From Paracoccus sp. (in: a-proteobacteria) (lineage in GTDB: Bacteria; Pseudomonadota; Alphaproteobacteria; Rhodobacterales; Rhodobacteraceae): a DNA stretch of 64,000 bases. Of this stretch, positions 1 to 9,394 are shown piece after piece. Under the pieces are notes generated by a model. That model searched no databases, was not told the origin of the DNA, and worked only from the letters and a program-made list of their open reading frames with translations. Positions within the stretch are counted from its first letter, which is position 1. Every line of letters begins with the position of its first letter. Location: positions 62,001-126,000 of the forward strand of contig NZ_JAUNTJ010000006.1 of NCBI RefSeq assembly GCF_030538755.1, read 5' to 3'. Position numbers and translations under genes: made by a program.

Positions 1-2314
1 CGCCCTCGACCGTCTGGGCGATCAGTTTCAGCACGGCGGGGTGCAGGCTGTCGGCCTCGGGGGCCAGCACCGGGTTCTGGCGGTCGATGGCCAGCGTGTA
101 TTGCGTCAGGTCGTTGGTGCCGATGCTGAAAAAATCCGCCTCTCGGGCCAGTTCTTCGGCCAGAAGTGCGGCGGAGGGCACCTCGATCATGATCCCCAGG
201 GGGATTTCCGGCGCGTCCAGATCGGCGCGGATCTGGTCGCAAGTCGCCCGCAGCGCACGCAATTCCGGGGCCGAGGTAATCATCGGAAACATCACATGGA
301 TGTCGGCCCCGTCCTTGGCCGCGCGATACAGCGCCCGCAATTGCGGCACCAGCAGTTCGGGCCGGCGCAGCAGCAGCCGCGCCCCGCGCACGCCAAGGAA
401 GGGGTTTTCCTCGCGCGGGAGGTCGAGATAGCTGACCTGTTTGTCGCCGCCGATGTCCAGCGCGCGGATCACCAGTTGCCGCCCGCCCATGGCCTGCGAC
501 ATGGCGGTATAGGCGTGATACTGGTCATCCTCGGTCGGGCTGGCGCTGCGTTCCAGATACAGAAACTCGGTCCGCATCAGGCCGACGCCCTCGGCCCCTT
601 GCTCCAGCGCAAAACCGGCCTGTTCGGCAAGGTTGATATTGGCGCCGATGGCGACCTGATGGCCGTCGCGCGTCGTGGCGGGCAGGGCGCGGGCCTGTGC
701 GGCATGGGCGCGCTTTTCATCCTCGGTCGCGATAAAGGCGCGGGCGGATGCCAGATCGGCATCGGATGGCGACAGGAACAGCCGCCCGCCCGAGCCGTCG
801 ATGATCGCCTGCGCCCCGTCCTTCAGCCGCGACAGCGCCGCGCCCGCGCCGACCACCGCAGGCAGGCCCAGCGTGCGCGCCAGAATCGCCGTGTGCGAGG
901 TCGGCCCGCCCTGCGCCGTCACCAGCCCGCTGATGCGGTCGGGGTCCAGCCCCGCCGTGTCGGTCGGGGTCAGGTCATCGGCGATCAGGATGGTGCCGGG
1001 CGCGACCTCGGCCGGGGTGGCGCGGGCCAGATCGGGGTCGATCAGCGCCAGCACCCGCTGGCCCACATCGCGCAGGTCCACCGCCCGGCCCGCCAGCACG
1101 GCATTGCCCACGGCGGTCAGTTGCGCCGCGGTTTCCTGCACGGCGGCGTGCCACGACCATGCCAGGCCATGCCCCGCCACCAGTTTCTGCGAGGCCAGCG
1201 TGACCAGCCCCGGATCGTTCAGCAATTCGGCCTGAGCGCGAAAGATCCCCGCATCCGATTCGCCCAGACGCCGCGCGGTGTCATCGGCCAGCGACCGCAA
1301 CTGTTCGCGCGCACGGGCCAGCGCATCATGCAGCCGGTCGGCGGCGCTGGTCAGGTCGGTGGGGGTGTCGGGGATGTCGATCTCGCCCGATTCCATCCGG
1401 TGCAGCGTGCCGATGGCCAGACCGGGCGAGGCGGACACGCCGTCCACCACGTCGCCGCCGTCAACCGGCACCCAGCCGCCGCTGGCCGCCGTGGCGGCGC
1501 GCTTTTCCTCGGCCCGCGCGGCATCGGCCTTTTCGCGGGCGGACAGGCCGGTGATGACCACCCGCAGCGTGGACAGCGCGTCGGCGGCATCTGGCCCTTC
1601 GGCGGAAATGGTGACGGCATCGCCGGGTTTCAGGCCCAGTTGCAGCAGGTCGATCATGTTGCGGGCATCCGCCGCCTCGGCCCCGTGGCGCACCCGGATG
1701 CGGGCGGCAAAGCGGCGGGCGGTTTCGGTCCATTCCGTCGCCGGGCGCGCGTGCAGCCCGGTGGGATAATCCACCGTCCAATCAAAGGACTGGCCGAAAT
1801 CGGTGGCGGGCGCACCGGCTGGGGCAGCGGCTTCGGCACCCGACAGCGCGGCGATGATCTGGCCCGCGTCATCGGTGGTTGCCAGCATGGCCACGCGCGC
1901 TTCGTCCTGCATCAGCCGGGTCAGGCGGCGCAGGATGCCGATATGCGCATCCGACCGCGCGGCGATGGCCACCACCAGTTGCGCCCGGTGGTCGTCGTTC
2001 CACGCCACGCCGTCGCGCACCTGCAACACGGCGATGCCGTCGCGCAGGATCATGTCGCGGTCCTCGACCATACCGTGCGGGATGGCGATGCCCTTGCCCA
2101 GATAGGTGTTCGAGGTCGACTCGCGCCGCATCATGCTGTCGCCGAAGCCGGGTTTCAGACAGCCCGCCGCCGTCAGCAGCGCGGCGGCCTGCCGGATCGC
2201 ATCGGCCTTGTCGGTGACAGTGGCATCAAGCTGAACCAGCTCGCGCGGCAGAATCTCGTGTTCGTTCAGGCCCGGCACCGGCTTCCCCCATCCTGTGGTT
2301 ACGGTCCTTGACAT
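1..2314 (-). CDS. fruB: PTS multiphosphoryl transfer protein EIIA-HPr-EI (partial, C-terminus off the left edge)
   Basis: This is a cytoplasmic phosphotransferase that passes phosphate from phosphoenolpyruvate through its EI, HPr and EIIA domains to a sugar permease, typically the fructose EIIBC. Seen here: an N-terminal EIIA domain with the active His in IPHG (about residue 80), an HPr domain with GLHARPA, then EI with the phospho-His motif [12 protein letters not shown] and the barrel motifs [11 protein letters not shown] and [11 protein letters not shown]. The frame is open to base 2, so roughly the last 60-70 residues of EI are missing. The ATG at 2314 has no good ribosome site; a GTG at 2278, preceded by GGGGGAAG, is an alternative start. 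It is transcribed away from the LysR gene. fruK and fruA would be expected just outside the window. The fructose assignment comes from domain order only. Confidence 0.93.
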   Translation of the reverse strand, partial: MSRTVTTGWGKPVPGLNEHEILPRELVQLDATVTDKADAIRQAAALLTAAGCLKPGFGDSMMRRESTSNTYLGKGIAIPHGMVEDRDMILRDGIAVLQVRDGVAWNDDHRAQLVVAIAARSDAHIGILRRLTRLMQDEARVAMLATTDDAGQIIAALSGAEAAAPAGAPATDFGQSFDWTVDYPTGLHARPATEWTETARRFAARIRVRHGAEAADARNMIDLLQLGLKPGDAVTISAEGPDAADALSTLRVVITGLSAREKADAARAEEKRAATAASGGWVPVDGGDVVDGVSASPGLAIGTLHRMESGEIDIPDTPTDLTSAADRLHDALARAREQLRSLADDTARRLGESDAGIFRAQAELLNDPGLVTLASQKLVAGHGLAWSWHAAVQETAAQLTAVGNAVLAGRAVDLRDVGQRVLALIDPDLARATPAEVAPGTILIADDLTPTDTAGLDPDRISGLVTAQGGPTSHTAILARTLGLPAVVGAGAALSRLKDGAQAIIDGSGGRLFLSPSDADLASARAFIATEDEKRAHAAQARALPATTRDGHQVAIGANINLAEQAGFALEQGAEGVGLMRTEFLYLERSASPTEDDQYHAYTAMSQAMGGRQLVIRALDIGGDKQVSYLDLPREENPFLGVRGARLLLRRPELLVPQLRALYRAAKDGADIHVMFPMITSAPELRALRATCDQIRADLDAPEIPLGIMIEVPSAALLAEELAREADFFSIGTNDLTQYTLAIDRQNPVLAPEADSLHPAVLKLIAQTVEG

Positions 2315-2405
2315 AAACGATTTCCGGGGCCGTTTCCACGCATGTCGGATGTGGCCTGTGGACGCGCGCGCGTGCGACGATACTATGGCCGCAAAAGGGG
2401 GGGCG

Positions 2406-3335
2406 ATGGCCGGGCTGACGCTGAGACAGATCGAGGTGATCCGCGCCGTGATGATGACGGGCACCATCGCGGGGGCGGCGCGGATGCTGGGCGTATCGGC
2501 GCCGGGCATCAGCCGCCTTGTGCGCCACACCGAAGATTCGCTGGGCCTGCGCCTGTTCGAACGGCGTGGCGGCCTGTTCGTGCCCGCGATCGAGGCGAAC
2601 GCCATCTTTGACCAGCTTGGCCGCGTCTTTGGCGGGATCGAGAACCTGAACCGCGCCGTCGATCAGTTGCAGCGCGGGGCGACGGTCGATCTGGCCTTTG
2701 CCTCGGCCCCGTCGATTGCGCAGTTCATCGCCGCCCGCGCGCTGCGGCATGTGCGCACGCGCTGGCCCGATCTGTTCGTGGACCTGAACATCCTGAAGAT
2801 CGAGGAAACCATCGACTATCTGATGCTGGAACGGGGCGAGTTCGTGATGATGTCCTTTCCGGTTCAGAATGCCGCCGTGCAGAACGATCTGGCTGCACAG
2901 GGCCGTCTGGTCGCCATCGTCCCCGAAGGTCACGCGCTGGCCGGGCGCGGGCAGGTGTCGATCCACGATCTGGTGCAGTTTCCCATGGTCGGCGTCGATC
3001 CCGGCGATCCTTACGGCGCGATCCTTGCCGGGCCGCTGCGCGAAGCCGGTCTGCCGGTCGATTACGCCATGCGCGGGCGATTCGCGCAGACGGTGGTTTC
3101 GCTGGTCCGCCATGGTCTGGGGGTTGCCGTGATCGACGAATTTTCGGTGGCGGAACTGTATATGCCGGGCGTCGTGCGCCTGTCGCTGACCGAGGTGGCG
3201 CCGCTGTCGGTCTATGTTGTAACCAAGCGTGGGCGGTTGCTGTCGGGCTTTGCCGAATACACGATCCAGCAATTTCGCAAGGAATTACAACGTGCCACAG
3301 AATCCCGCCCGTGGGAAATCGCAGCCAGGGGTTAA
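2406..3335 (+). CDS. LysR-family transcriptional regulator (probable regulator of tctCBA-quiC)
   Basis: A DNA-binding regulator of about 309 aa. It has the usual N-terminal winged helix-turn-helix ([20 protein letters not shown], then [20 protein letters not shown]) followed by a periplasmic-binding-protein-like effector domain. I chose the ATG at 2406 because it follows an AAAAGGGGGG ribosome site and places the HTH at the usual distance; ATG 2385 is a weaker alternative. The gene lies directly upstream of, and codirectional with, a tripartite tricarboxylate-type transporter and shikimate-type catabolic enzymes, so local control of that operon by an aromatic-precursor ligand is the simplest inference. 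A T-N11-A dyad overlapping its stop codon is a candidate binding site. The ligand cannot be read from the sequence. Confidence 0.9.
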   Translation: MAGLTLRQIEVIRAVMMTGTIAGAARMLGVSAPGISRLVRHTEDSLGLRLFERRGGLFVPAIEANAIFDQLGRVFGGIENLNRAVDQLQRGATVDLAFASAPSIAQFIAARALRHVRTRWPDLFVDLNILKIEETIDYLMLERGEFVMMSFPVQNAAVQNDLAAQGRLVAIVPEGHALAGRGQVSIHDLVQFPMVGVDPGDPYGAILAGPLREAGLPVDYAMRGRFAQTVVSLVRHGLGVAVIDEFSVAELYMPGVVRLSLTEVAPLSVYVVTKRGRLLSGFAEYTIQQFRKELQRATESRPWEIAARG

Positions 3336-3361
3336 CATCATGTTAATGATGGCGCGATAAT
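3332..3361 (+). promoter_or_regulatory. Candidate LysR operator and promoter of tctCBA
   Basis: TTAACAT-C-ATGTTAA (3332-3346) is a perfect 7+7 bp dyad that contains the T-N11-A pattern typical of LysR-type regulators. It overlaps the LysR stop codon. GATAAT at 3356-3361 is a reasonable -10 element, with no good -35 except the dyad itself, which fits an activator-dependent promoter. The binding protein is inferred from position only. Confidence 0.5.
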
Positions 3362-3440
3362 TGTATTTGCAGTTCCGTGGCGGATTGCCACATTCTTCAG
3401 TCACAGGGCGCAGGAGGACGCGCCCGAATGGGAGATTACG

Positions 3441-4436
3441 ATGAAACACATGCTGTTTGGTGGCCTGATGGCCGCAGCCTTTGCCGTGCCTGCGTTTGCG
3501 CAGGATTTTCCGGCCAAGGAAATTCAGGGCATTATCCAGTGGGGCGCGGGCGGTTCGACCGATGTGGTCATGCGCACCGTCACCCCCCACGCCGAGCGGG
3601 CGTTGGGCGGCAAGGTGGTGATGCGCAACATGACCGGTGGCGTCGGCGCGATTGCCACCCGCTTTGCCTATACCCAGCCCGCCGATGGCTATACCCTGCT
3701 GATGGGTGCCGAAAATCCGTTGCTGTATAAGGTGATGGATATGGGCGACATCGACTATTCGGAATTTACGCCGGTCAACATTCTGGCCCGTGGCGTGCCG
3801 ATTCTGGTGGCGCGCAGCGATGCGCCTTTCGACACCTTCCCGGAAATGATGGCCTATATTCAGGAAAACCCCGGCGCGGTGAAATTCGGCTCGACCGGGC
3901 CGGGCGGCGTGGCCTCGGTGGTGACGACGATGCTGTCGTCGCAGGCCGACGGGATGCAAGTGACCGAGGTGCCCTATGACGGCGACGGCCCGGCGCTGAC
4001 CGCGCTGCAAGGCGGGGCCATCGACGTGATGCCGGCGGTTCTGGGCGCGGCCATCGAATCCATCAAGGGCGGCCGGATGAAGCCCATCGCCTTTATCAAT
4101 GCCGAGCGTGTCGATTCGCTGCCCGATGTGCCCGCGATCACCGAAACCAACCCCGAATATGGGCAATACCTGCCCTGGGGTCCGTTCTTTGGCGTTTTCG
4201 TCAAGAACGGCACGCCCGATGACGTGGTGGCCAAGCTGGTCGCCGCCTATGCCGAAGGTGCGCAAAGTGAAGATTTCGTCAACCTGATGGCCGAGCGCGG
4301 CTTTATTCCGGAAAGCCTGTCGGGCGATGCCGCCGCTCAGTTTCTGAGCAACTGGCAGTCCGTCACCTCGTGGCTGATCCATGATGCCGGTCTGGCCAAG
4401 AAATCGCCCGAAGATTTCGGGATCGCACGGCCCTGA
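3441..4436 (+). CDS. tctC: Tripartite tricarboxylate transporter substrate-binding protein (TctC/Bug family)
   Basis: Periplasmic solute receptor of 331 aa for a TTT-family secondary transporter. The first 21 residues are a clear Sec signal peptide ending AFA-QDFP. The mature protein shows Bug-family landmarks: an early IIQWGAGGSTDVVMRT loop that contacts the ligand carboxylate, then TGPGG, and the lobe-2 segment VPYDGDGPALTALQGG. The start is supported by upstream purine-rich sequence. It is followed by tctB and tctA and then quiC and a shikimate dehydrogenase-like gene, so shikimate, quinate or dehydroshikimate is a better ligand guess than citrate; this is inference from neighbourhood. A strong hairpin separates it from tctB and could raise receptor level over the membrane subunits. 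Confidence 0.93.
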   Translation: MKHMLFGGLMAAAFAVPAFAQDFPAKEIQGIIQWGAGGSTDVVMRTVTPHAERALGGKVVMRNMTGGVGAIATRFAYTQPADGYTLLMGAENPLLYKVMDMGDIDYSEFTPVNILARGVPILVARSDAPFDTFPEMMAYIQENPGAVKFGSTGPGGVASVVTTMLSSQADGMQVTEVPYDGDGPALTALQGGAIDVMPAVLGAAIESIKGGRMKPIAFINAERVDSLPDVPAITETNPEYGQYLPWGPFFGVFVKNGTPDDVVAKLVAAYAEGAQSEDFVNLMAERGFIPESLSGDAAAQFLSNWQSVTSWLIHDAGLAKKSPEDFGIARP

Positions 4437-4447
4437 TGCCGCGCCTG

Positions 4448-4473
4448 CGCCCCGGCCCGACACGGCCGGGGCG
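4448..4473 (+). terminator. Intercistronic hairpin between tctC and tctB
   Basis: A 10-bp GC-rich stem (4448-4457 paired with 4464-4473; core CCCCGGCC / GGCCGGGG) with a 6-nt loop begins 12 nt after the tctC stop and is followed by GCTTTAT. It lacks a real U-tract, so it looks like an attenuator or 3'-end stabiliser that would favour receptor mRNA, not a full terminator. Confidence 0.55.
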
Positions 4474-4478
4474 GCTTT

Positions 4479-4997
4479 ATGGGGGGAACCGTCTTGCAAC
4501 ATGATAAACGCAAACGCAGCGCGGGCGAGACGCCGTTCAACGCGCTGCTGTTTCTGGCCAGCCTGTTTCTGCTGTGGTCGGCCTATGACATCGCCGGGTT
4601 TTCGTCGCTGTCCTCGCCCGGCGCGCTGCCGATGGCGGTTGCCTTTGCGATGGTGGTCAGTTCCGGGCTGATCCTGCTGGGCAATCTGCGCACGCCCGAC
4701 CGTGACGACAGCCGGTTCTGGGCCGACATCCTGCCGCCCGTCGTCATCGTGATGGCGCTGATGATCGCAGGCTATGGCGTGCTGCTGGTGCCGCTGGGCT
4801 TTCTGCCGACCTCGCTGATCTTCATGGTGCTGTCGGTGATGTTCCTGCGCCGGGGCGGGCTGATCTATGCCATCGGCGTGTCGCTGTTGTCGCTGGCGCT
4901 GGTCTATATCGTGTTCCGGCTGATCTTTACCGTTCTGCTGCCCGCCGGCATCGTGCCCGAGGGTGAAATTCTGGCCGCAATTTCAGGGTGGTTCTGA
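4479..4997 (+). CDS. tctB: Tripartite tricarboxylate transporter small membrane subunit TctB
   Basis: Small integral-membrane subunit (about 165-172 aa) with four predicted hydrophobic helices: about residues 20-37, 45-65, 82-115 as two helices, and 120-145. This is the usual TctB layout. It works with TctA as the membrane part of a TTT carrier. The start is uncertain: ATG at 4479 has little ribosome-site support, while TTG at 4494 follows GGGGGGAAC at good spacing and would remove five residues. The stop overlaps the tctA start by 1 nt (TGATG), indicating translational coupling. Sequence in this family is weakly conserved, so the call rests on hydropathy, size and position between tctC and tctA. 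Confidence 0.88.
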   Translation: MGGTVLQHDKRKRSAGETPFNALLFLASLFLLWSAYDIAGFSSLSSPGALPMAVAFAMVVSSGLILLGNLRTPDRDDSRFWADILPPVVIVMALMIAGYGVLLVPLGFLPTSLIFMVLSVMFLRRGGLIYAIGVSLLSLALVYIVFRLIFTVLLPAGIVPEGEILAAISGWF

Positions 4998-6529
4998 TGG
5001 AGGCGCTGAATTATTTCCTGATCCCGTGGCTTGATCCGAAACTGCTGTTCCTGATCGCCGCCGGGACATTCGCCGGGGTCTATGTCGGGGCGATTCCGGG
5101 GCTGTCGGTGACGATGGCGGTGTCGATCCTGATCGGCTTTACCTTTACCTGGGATGTGTATCCGGCGCTGTGCCTGATGGTGGGCGTGTTCATGGGCGGG
5201 GTTTACGGCGGTTCGCGCACGGCGATCCTGCTGAACATCCCCGGCGCGCCATCCGCCATTGCCACCGCGCTGGATGGCCATCCGCTGGCGCTGAAAGGGC
5301 AGGCGGGCGAGGCGATCGGGCTGGCCACGGTGATGTCGTTCATCGGCGGCTTTATCGGGATTGGCGTGCTGGCGGTCGCCGCCCCCACGCTGAGCGATTT
5401 CGCGCTGTCGTTTCAGCCGCGCGACTTTATGCTGATCGCCATTCTGGGCGTGCTTCTGGTCGGGTCGCTGTCGGGGGAAAGCCTGATAAAGGGCATCTTC
5501 GCCGGTGCGCTGGGGCTGCTGATCGGCACCGTGGGCATGGACCCGCTGACCGCGCAGGAACGCTTTACCTTTGGCTATACCAACCTGTGGGGCGGGATCA
5601 GCTTTATCGCGGTGATGATCGGCATGTTCGGCGTATCCGAGGCGCTGATGCAGCTGCATCACGTCGATAAGGTCGCCGTGCGGCAAAAGATCAGCCGCAT
5701 CGTGCCGCAATGGGCTTCGGTGCGCAAATACCTGCCGCTGTCGGCGCAGACCTCGACCATTGGTGTCGTGGTGGGGGCGCTGCCGGGCACGGGGGGCGAT
5801 ATTGCCGCGCTGATGGCCTATGACCACGCCAAGCGGATCACCAGGAACCCCGAGGTGCCCTTTGGTCAGGGTGCGAGAGAGGGTCTGGTCGCGCCCGAAA
5901 CCGCCAATAACGCCGCCGTGGGCGGGGCGTTCATCCCGATGCTGACGCTGGGAATTCCGGGCGATGCCGTCACCGCGATCATGATCGGGGCGCTGTTCAT
6001 CCACGGGCTGAACCCCGGTCCGATGCTGATGATCGAACAGCCCTCGATGTTCTGGTTCATCGTCGGATCGCTGGTGCTGGCCAATTTCTTCATGCTGCTG
6101 TTCGGCCTGACCGGCATCAGGATTTTCACCAAAGTCGTGGAAATGCCGCGCACGGTGCTGATCCCGCTGATCCTGATCCTGTCCATCGTCGGGTCTTATG
6201 CCGTCAACAGCGCGATCACCGATGTGTATTGGACGCTGGCCTTTGGGGTGCTGGGCTATTTCATGCGGCAATACGGATACCAGCTGGGGCCGGTGATCCT
6301 TGGGGTGATCCTGTCGCGGCTGCTGGATGAGAACTGGCGCCGGGCGATCATTTCCGAACAGGGCAGTCTGGCCAGCCTGTTCAAGGGCATCGTCACCAGC
6401 CCGCTGTCGCTGGCGCTGTTTGCCGCCGTCGTGCTGATCTTTGTCAGCCAGACGCCGGTGTGGAAACGCTGGCGCAACCGGGCCGGGTTGGCACCGCTGA
6501 CCGACGAAAACGACCTGAACCGGGGGTAA
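4997..6529 (+). CDS. tctA: Tripartite tricarboxylate transporter large membrane subunit TctA
   Basis: Large permease subunit of about 510 aa with some 11-12 membrane segments. It carries the family signature near residue 60-80 (GGVYGGSRTAILLNIPGAPSA) and the repeat-related motif GALPGTGGDIAALMAYDHAK in the second half, followed by GVVAP/GLVAPETANNAAVGG-type residues. These glycine-rich loops form the substrate path in TctA proteins. The start ATG at 4997 overlaps the tctB stop; an upstream GTG at 4988 is less likely. It is followed after 3 nt by quiC, so transporter and catabolic enzymes are cotranscribed. The substrate is inferred as a shikimate-pathway acid from the downstream genes. Confidence 0.95.
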   Translation: MEALNYFLIPWLDPKLLFLIAAGTFAGVYVGAIPGLSVTMAVSILIGFTFTWDVYPALCLMVGVFMGGVYGGSRTAILLNIPGAPSAIATALDGHPLALKGQAGEAIGLATVMSFIGGFIGIGVLAVAAPTLSDFALSFQPRDFMLIAILGVLLVGSLSGESLIKGIFAGALGLLIGTVGMDPLTAQERFTFGYTNLWGGISFIAVMIGMFGVSEALMQLHHVDKVAVRQKISRIVPQWASVRKYLPLSAQTSTIGVVVGALPGTGGDIAALMAYDHAKRITRNPEVPFGQGAREGLVAPETANNAAVGGAFIPMLTLGIPGDAVTAIMIGALFIHGLNPGPMLMIEQPSMFWFIVGSLVLANFFMLLFGLTGIRIFTKVVEMPRTVLIPLILILSIVGSYAVNSAITDVYWTLAFGVLGYFMRQYGYQLGPVILGVILSRLLDENWRRAIISEQGSLASLFKGIVTSPLSLALFAAVVLIFVSQTPVWKRWRNRAGLAPLTDENDLNRG

Positions 6530-6532
6530 GCC

Positions 6533-8419
6533 ATGAAAACCGCCATCGCCACCGTATCCATCGCGGGCACCCTGCGCGAAAAATTCGCTGCCATCGCGGC
6601 GGCGGGTTTTGACGGGGTGGAAATCTTTGAACAGGATTTCCTGCGCGATGCCGCCGCCCCGGCCGAGGTGGGGGCGATGGCCCGCGATCACGGGCTGGAG
6701 ATCATGCTGTTCCAGCCCTTCCGCGATTTCGAGGGGCTGCCCGGCGATCTGCGCGCCCGCGCCTTTGACCGCGCCCGGCACAAGTTCGACCTGATGGCCG
6801 AACTGGGCGCGCCCTTGATGCTGATCTGTTCCTCGGTCCATCCGGCGGCTCTGGGCGGCATCGACCGTGCCGCCGACGATCTGGCCGAACTGGCCGGGAT
6901 CGCGGCGGATCGCGGGTTGCGCATCGGATACGAGGCACTGGCCTGGGGCCGTCATATCAACGATCACCGCGACGCATGGGAAATCGTGCGCCGCGCCGAT
7001 CACCCGGCGCTTGGGCTGATCCTCGACAGCTTTCACACGCTGTCGCGCAAGATCAACCCCGCCAGCATCCGCGCCATTCCCGGCGACAAGATCTTTTTCG
7101 TCCAGCTTGCCGATGCGCCGCTGATCGACATGGACCTGCTGTATTGGTCGCGCCATTTCCGCAACATGCCGGGCGAGGGTGATCTGCCTGTCACCGACTT
7201 TATGCGCTCGGTCGCGGCCACCGGCTATGCCGGGCCGCTGTCGCTGGAAATCTTCAACGATCAGTTCCGCGGCGGCAGCCCCGAGGGCATCGCCCGCGAC
7301 GGCCATCGCAGCCTGATCTGGCTGATGGATCAGGTCCGCCGCACCGAACCCGAGCTGGCCCCCGATGTTCCGGTTCTGCCGCCGAACGTATCCGTCAACG
7401 GCATCGCCTTTGTCGAATTTGCCGCCAGTGCCGCCGAACAGGACGGTCTGGCCGATGCGCTGCGGCAGATGGGCTTTCGCCCCGTGGGGCGGCATCGCAC
7501 GAAACAGGTGACGCTGTGGCAGCAGGGCGAGATCCGCATTGTCATCAACACCGAACAGACCGGCTTTGCGCATAGTTTCTATCTGAGCCACGGCGCGGCG
7601 GTCTGCGATGTTGGCCTGCATGTCGGCGATGCCCGCGCCACGGTGCAGCGCGCGCAGGCACTGGGGGCGCGGGTGTTCGAGCAGTCGGTCGGGCCGGGCG
7701 AGGCGGAAATTCCCGCCATCCGGGGCGTTGGCGGCTCGGTTTTGCACTTTATCGACGACAGCAGCGCCGCGCAGATCTGGCAGGGCGAATTCGACCCGCT
7801 GCCGGGCGATGGCGCGGATTTCGGCCTGACCCGCGTGGACCATCTGGCCGAGACGATGAACTATGACGAGATGCTGTCATGGACGCTGTTTTACAGTTCC
7901 ATCTTTGACATGCAGCGCCATCCGATGCTGGACGTGGCCGACCCTGACGGGCTGGTGCGCAGTCAGGCCATCGCCTCGCCCGACGGGCGGGCGCGGATCA
8001 CGCTGAACGGCACCCAGTCGCACCGGACGCTGGCGGGCAGCTTTCTGACCGAAAGCATGGGGTCGGTGGTGCAGCATCTGGCGCTGGAATCGCGTGACAT
8101 CTTCCAAACGGCGCAGCAGATGGCCGATGCGGGCTTTGCCGCGCTTGAGATACCCGAAAACTATTACGCCGATCTGCGCGCCCGGTTCGGCATGGATGAC
8201 GAAACGCTGGCCCGCCTGCAATCGCTGAACATCCTGTATGACCGCGACGATCAGGGCGGCGAGTTCTTTCAGCTTTACGGGCGGCCGATTGTTGGCGGGC
8301 TGTTCTTTGAAATCGTTCAGCGGCGCGGCGGTTATGATGGTTATGGCGCCTATAACGCGCCCTTCCGCATCGCCGCGCTGAAACGGCTGATGCGCGGCAA
8401 GTCGATGCCGCGCGCATGA
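6533..8419 (+). CDS. quiC: 3-dehydroshikimate dehydratase, QuiC1 type (TIM-barrel fused to HPPD-like VOC domain)
   Basis: Converts 3-dehydroshikimate to protocatechuate, linking quinate/shikimate breakdown to the beta-ketoadipate pathway. The 628-aa protein has two parts. Residues 1-285 form a sugar-phosphate isomerase-like TIM barrel with four potential metal ligands at Glu134 (GYEAL), Asp165 (LDSFH), Gln191 (VQLAD) and Glu239 (SLEIF); as I recall, the same numbers are reported for Pseudomonas QuiC1. Residues 290-620 resemble 4-hydroxyphenylpyruvate dioxygenase, keeping VDHLAE, VQHLALES and FFEIVQR, which supply the His-His-Glu iron-type triad. The role of the second domain is not settled in the family. 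The pca operon that consumes protocatechuate starts 2 kb downstream, which strongly supports the call. Confidence 0.95.
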   Translation: MKTAIATVSIAGTLREKFAAIAAAGFDGVEIFEQDFLRDAAAPAEVGAMARDHGLEIMLFQPFRDFEGLPGDLRARAFDRARHKFDLMAELGAPLMLICSSVHPAALGGIDRAADDLAELAGIAADRGLRIGYEALAWGRHINDHRDAWEIVRRADHPALGLILDSFHTLSRKINPASIRAIPGDKIFFVQLADAPLIDMDLLYWSRHFRNMPGEGDLPVTDFMRSVAATGYAGPLSLEIFNDQFRGGSPEGIARDGHRSLIWLMDQVRRTEPELAPDVPVLPPNVSVNGIAFVEFAASAAEQDGLADALRQMGFRPVGRHRTKQVTLWQQGEIRIVINTEQTGFAHSFYLSHGAAVCDVGLHVGDARATVQRAQALGARVFEQSVGPGEAEIPAIRGVGGSVLHFIDDSSAAQIWQGEFDPLPGDGADFGLTRVDHLAETMNYDEMLSWTLFYSSIFDMQRHPMLDVADPDGLVRSQAIASPDGRARITLNGTQSHRTLAGSFLTESMGSVVQHLALESRDIFQTAQQMADAGFAALEIPENYYADLRARFGMDDETLARLQSLNILYDRDDQGGEFFQLYGRPIVGGLFFEIVQRRGGYDGYGAYNAPFRIAALKRLMRGKSMPRA

Positions 8420-8426
8420 GGGAAAG

Positions 8427-9257
8427 ATGATCTCTGGCTATACCAAAATCCTGCCGCATATCGGCGTGCCGACCGAAAGCTTTAAGGCACCGATGATCTA
8501 TAACCCGTGGTTCGCCGCCAGGGGCATCGACGCCGTAGTGGTGCCGATGGGCTGCGAGGTGGCGGATTTCCCGACTTTTCTGCCTCATGTCGCCCGGCTG
8601 CGCAATTTCGCCGGCGCGCTGATTACCATGCCGCACAAGGTGGCGGTCGTGGGGCTGCTGGATGAGGTTTCGGTGACGGTGCAGATCTGCGGTGCCTGCA
8701 ACGCCGTCCGGCGCGAGGCTGATGGGCGGCTGGTCGGCGATATGTTCGACGGCGAAGGTTTCGTGCGCGGCGTTCTGCGCAAGGGCCGCGCGGTTGCCGG
8801 TGCCAGCGCGCTGGTGGTGGGTGCGGGCGGCGTCGGGTCGGCCATCGCCGCATCGCTGGCGCGGGCCGGGGCGGCGCGCATCGGGCTGTTCGATCTGAAC
8901 GCGGCGGCGGCCCAGGGGCTGGCCGACCGCATCCGCGCCGCCTATCCGGTCGAGGTGCTGACGGGCAGCAACGATCCCGCAGGCTGGGACATCGTGGTAA
9001 ACGCGACGCCTTTGGGCATGAACCCCGGCGATCCGATGCCGATGGATATGGCACGGCTGTCGGGCGACAGTTTCGTGGGCGAGGTGGTGATGAAGCAGGA
9101 AGAAACCGCCTTTCTGGCCGCCGCCCGCGCGCTTGGCTGTCAGACCCAGATCGGCACCGACATGCTGTTCGAACAAATCCCCGCCTATCTGGAGTTTTTC
9201 GGCTATCCCACCACCACCGCCGATGAGCTGCGGTCGCTGGCGCAGATCAGGTATTAG
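8427..9257 (+). CDS. Catabolic shikimate/quinate dehydrogenase-like enzyme (divergent AroE family)
   Basis: Probably oxidises shikimate (or quinate) to the 3-dehydro form used by QuiC. The 276-aa protein keeps the AroE catalytic lysine region (ITMPHKVAVVG), the GACNAV asparagine and an Asp in GDMFDGEGF, then a Rossmann motif VVGAGGVGSA. Two departures from biosynthetic AroE stand out. The usual NTDG is MFDG, and the N-terminal Ser-x-Ser substrate clamp is GVPTES. The second beta strand ends in Asp (GLFDLN) instead of an NRT-type phosphate-binding loop, pointing to NAD over NADP, as expected for a catabolic enzyme. It is the last gene of the tct-quiC run. Without a dehydroquinase nearby, shikimate is the more economical substrate. 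Confidence 0.82.
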   Translation: MISGYTKILPHIGVPTESFKAPMIYNPWFAARGIDAVVVPMGCEVADFPTFLPHVARLRNFAGALITMPHKVAVVGLLDEVSVTVQICGACNAVRREADGRLVGDMFDGEGFVRGVLRKGRAVAGASALVVGAGGVGSAIAASLARAGAARIGLFDLNAAAAQGLADRIRAAYPVEVLTGSNDPAGWDIVVNATPLGMNPGDPMPMDMARLSGDSFVGEVVMKQEETAFLAAARALGCQTQIGTDMLFEQIPAYLEFFGYPTTTADELRSLAQIRY

Positions 9258-9394
9258 GGTTTCGTCCCACGATTCGCTGTCGCGGCGGGCGTCGCGGGCA
9301 GATCGCCCACGATGTTCCGCCCTGCGGAGATGCCCAAGGCGGATTATGCGCGGGGCCACCGTGCCCCAGCCGCGCTATTCATGGGGTCGAGGGT

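Noticed and set aside
41-2311. Long plus-strand frame opposite the PTS protein
   Set aside because: The minus strand reads EIIA-HPr-EI with all three phospho-His motifs; the plus translation is Gly/Arg/Gln-rich noise.
4904-7843. 979-codon open frame on the minus strand opposite tctA and quiC
   Set aside because: Its codons mirror the plus-strand genes, its translation is rich in Arg, His, Gln and Gly with no domain, and tctA/quiC are unmistakable. It is an antisense frame kept open by high GC.
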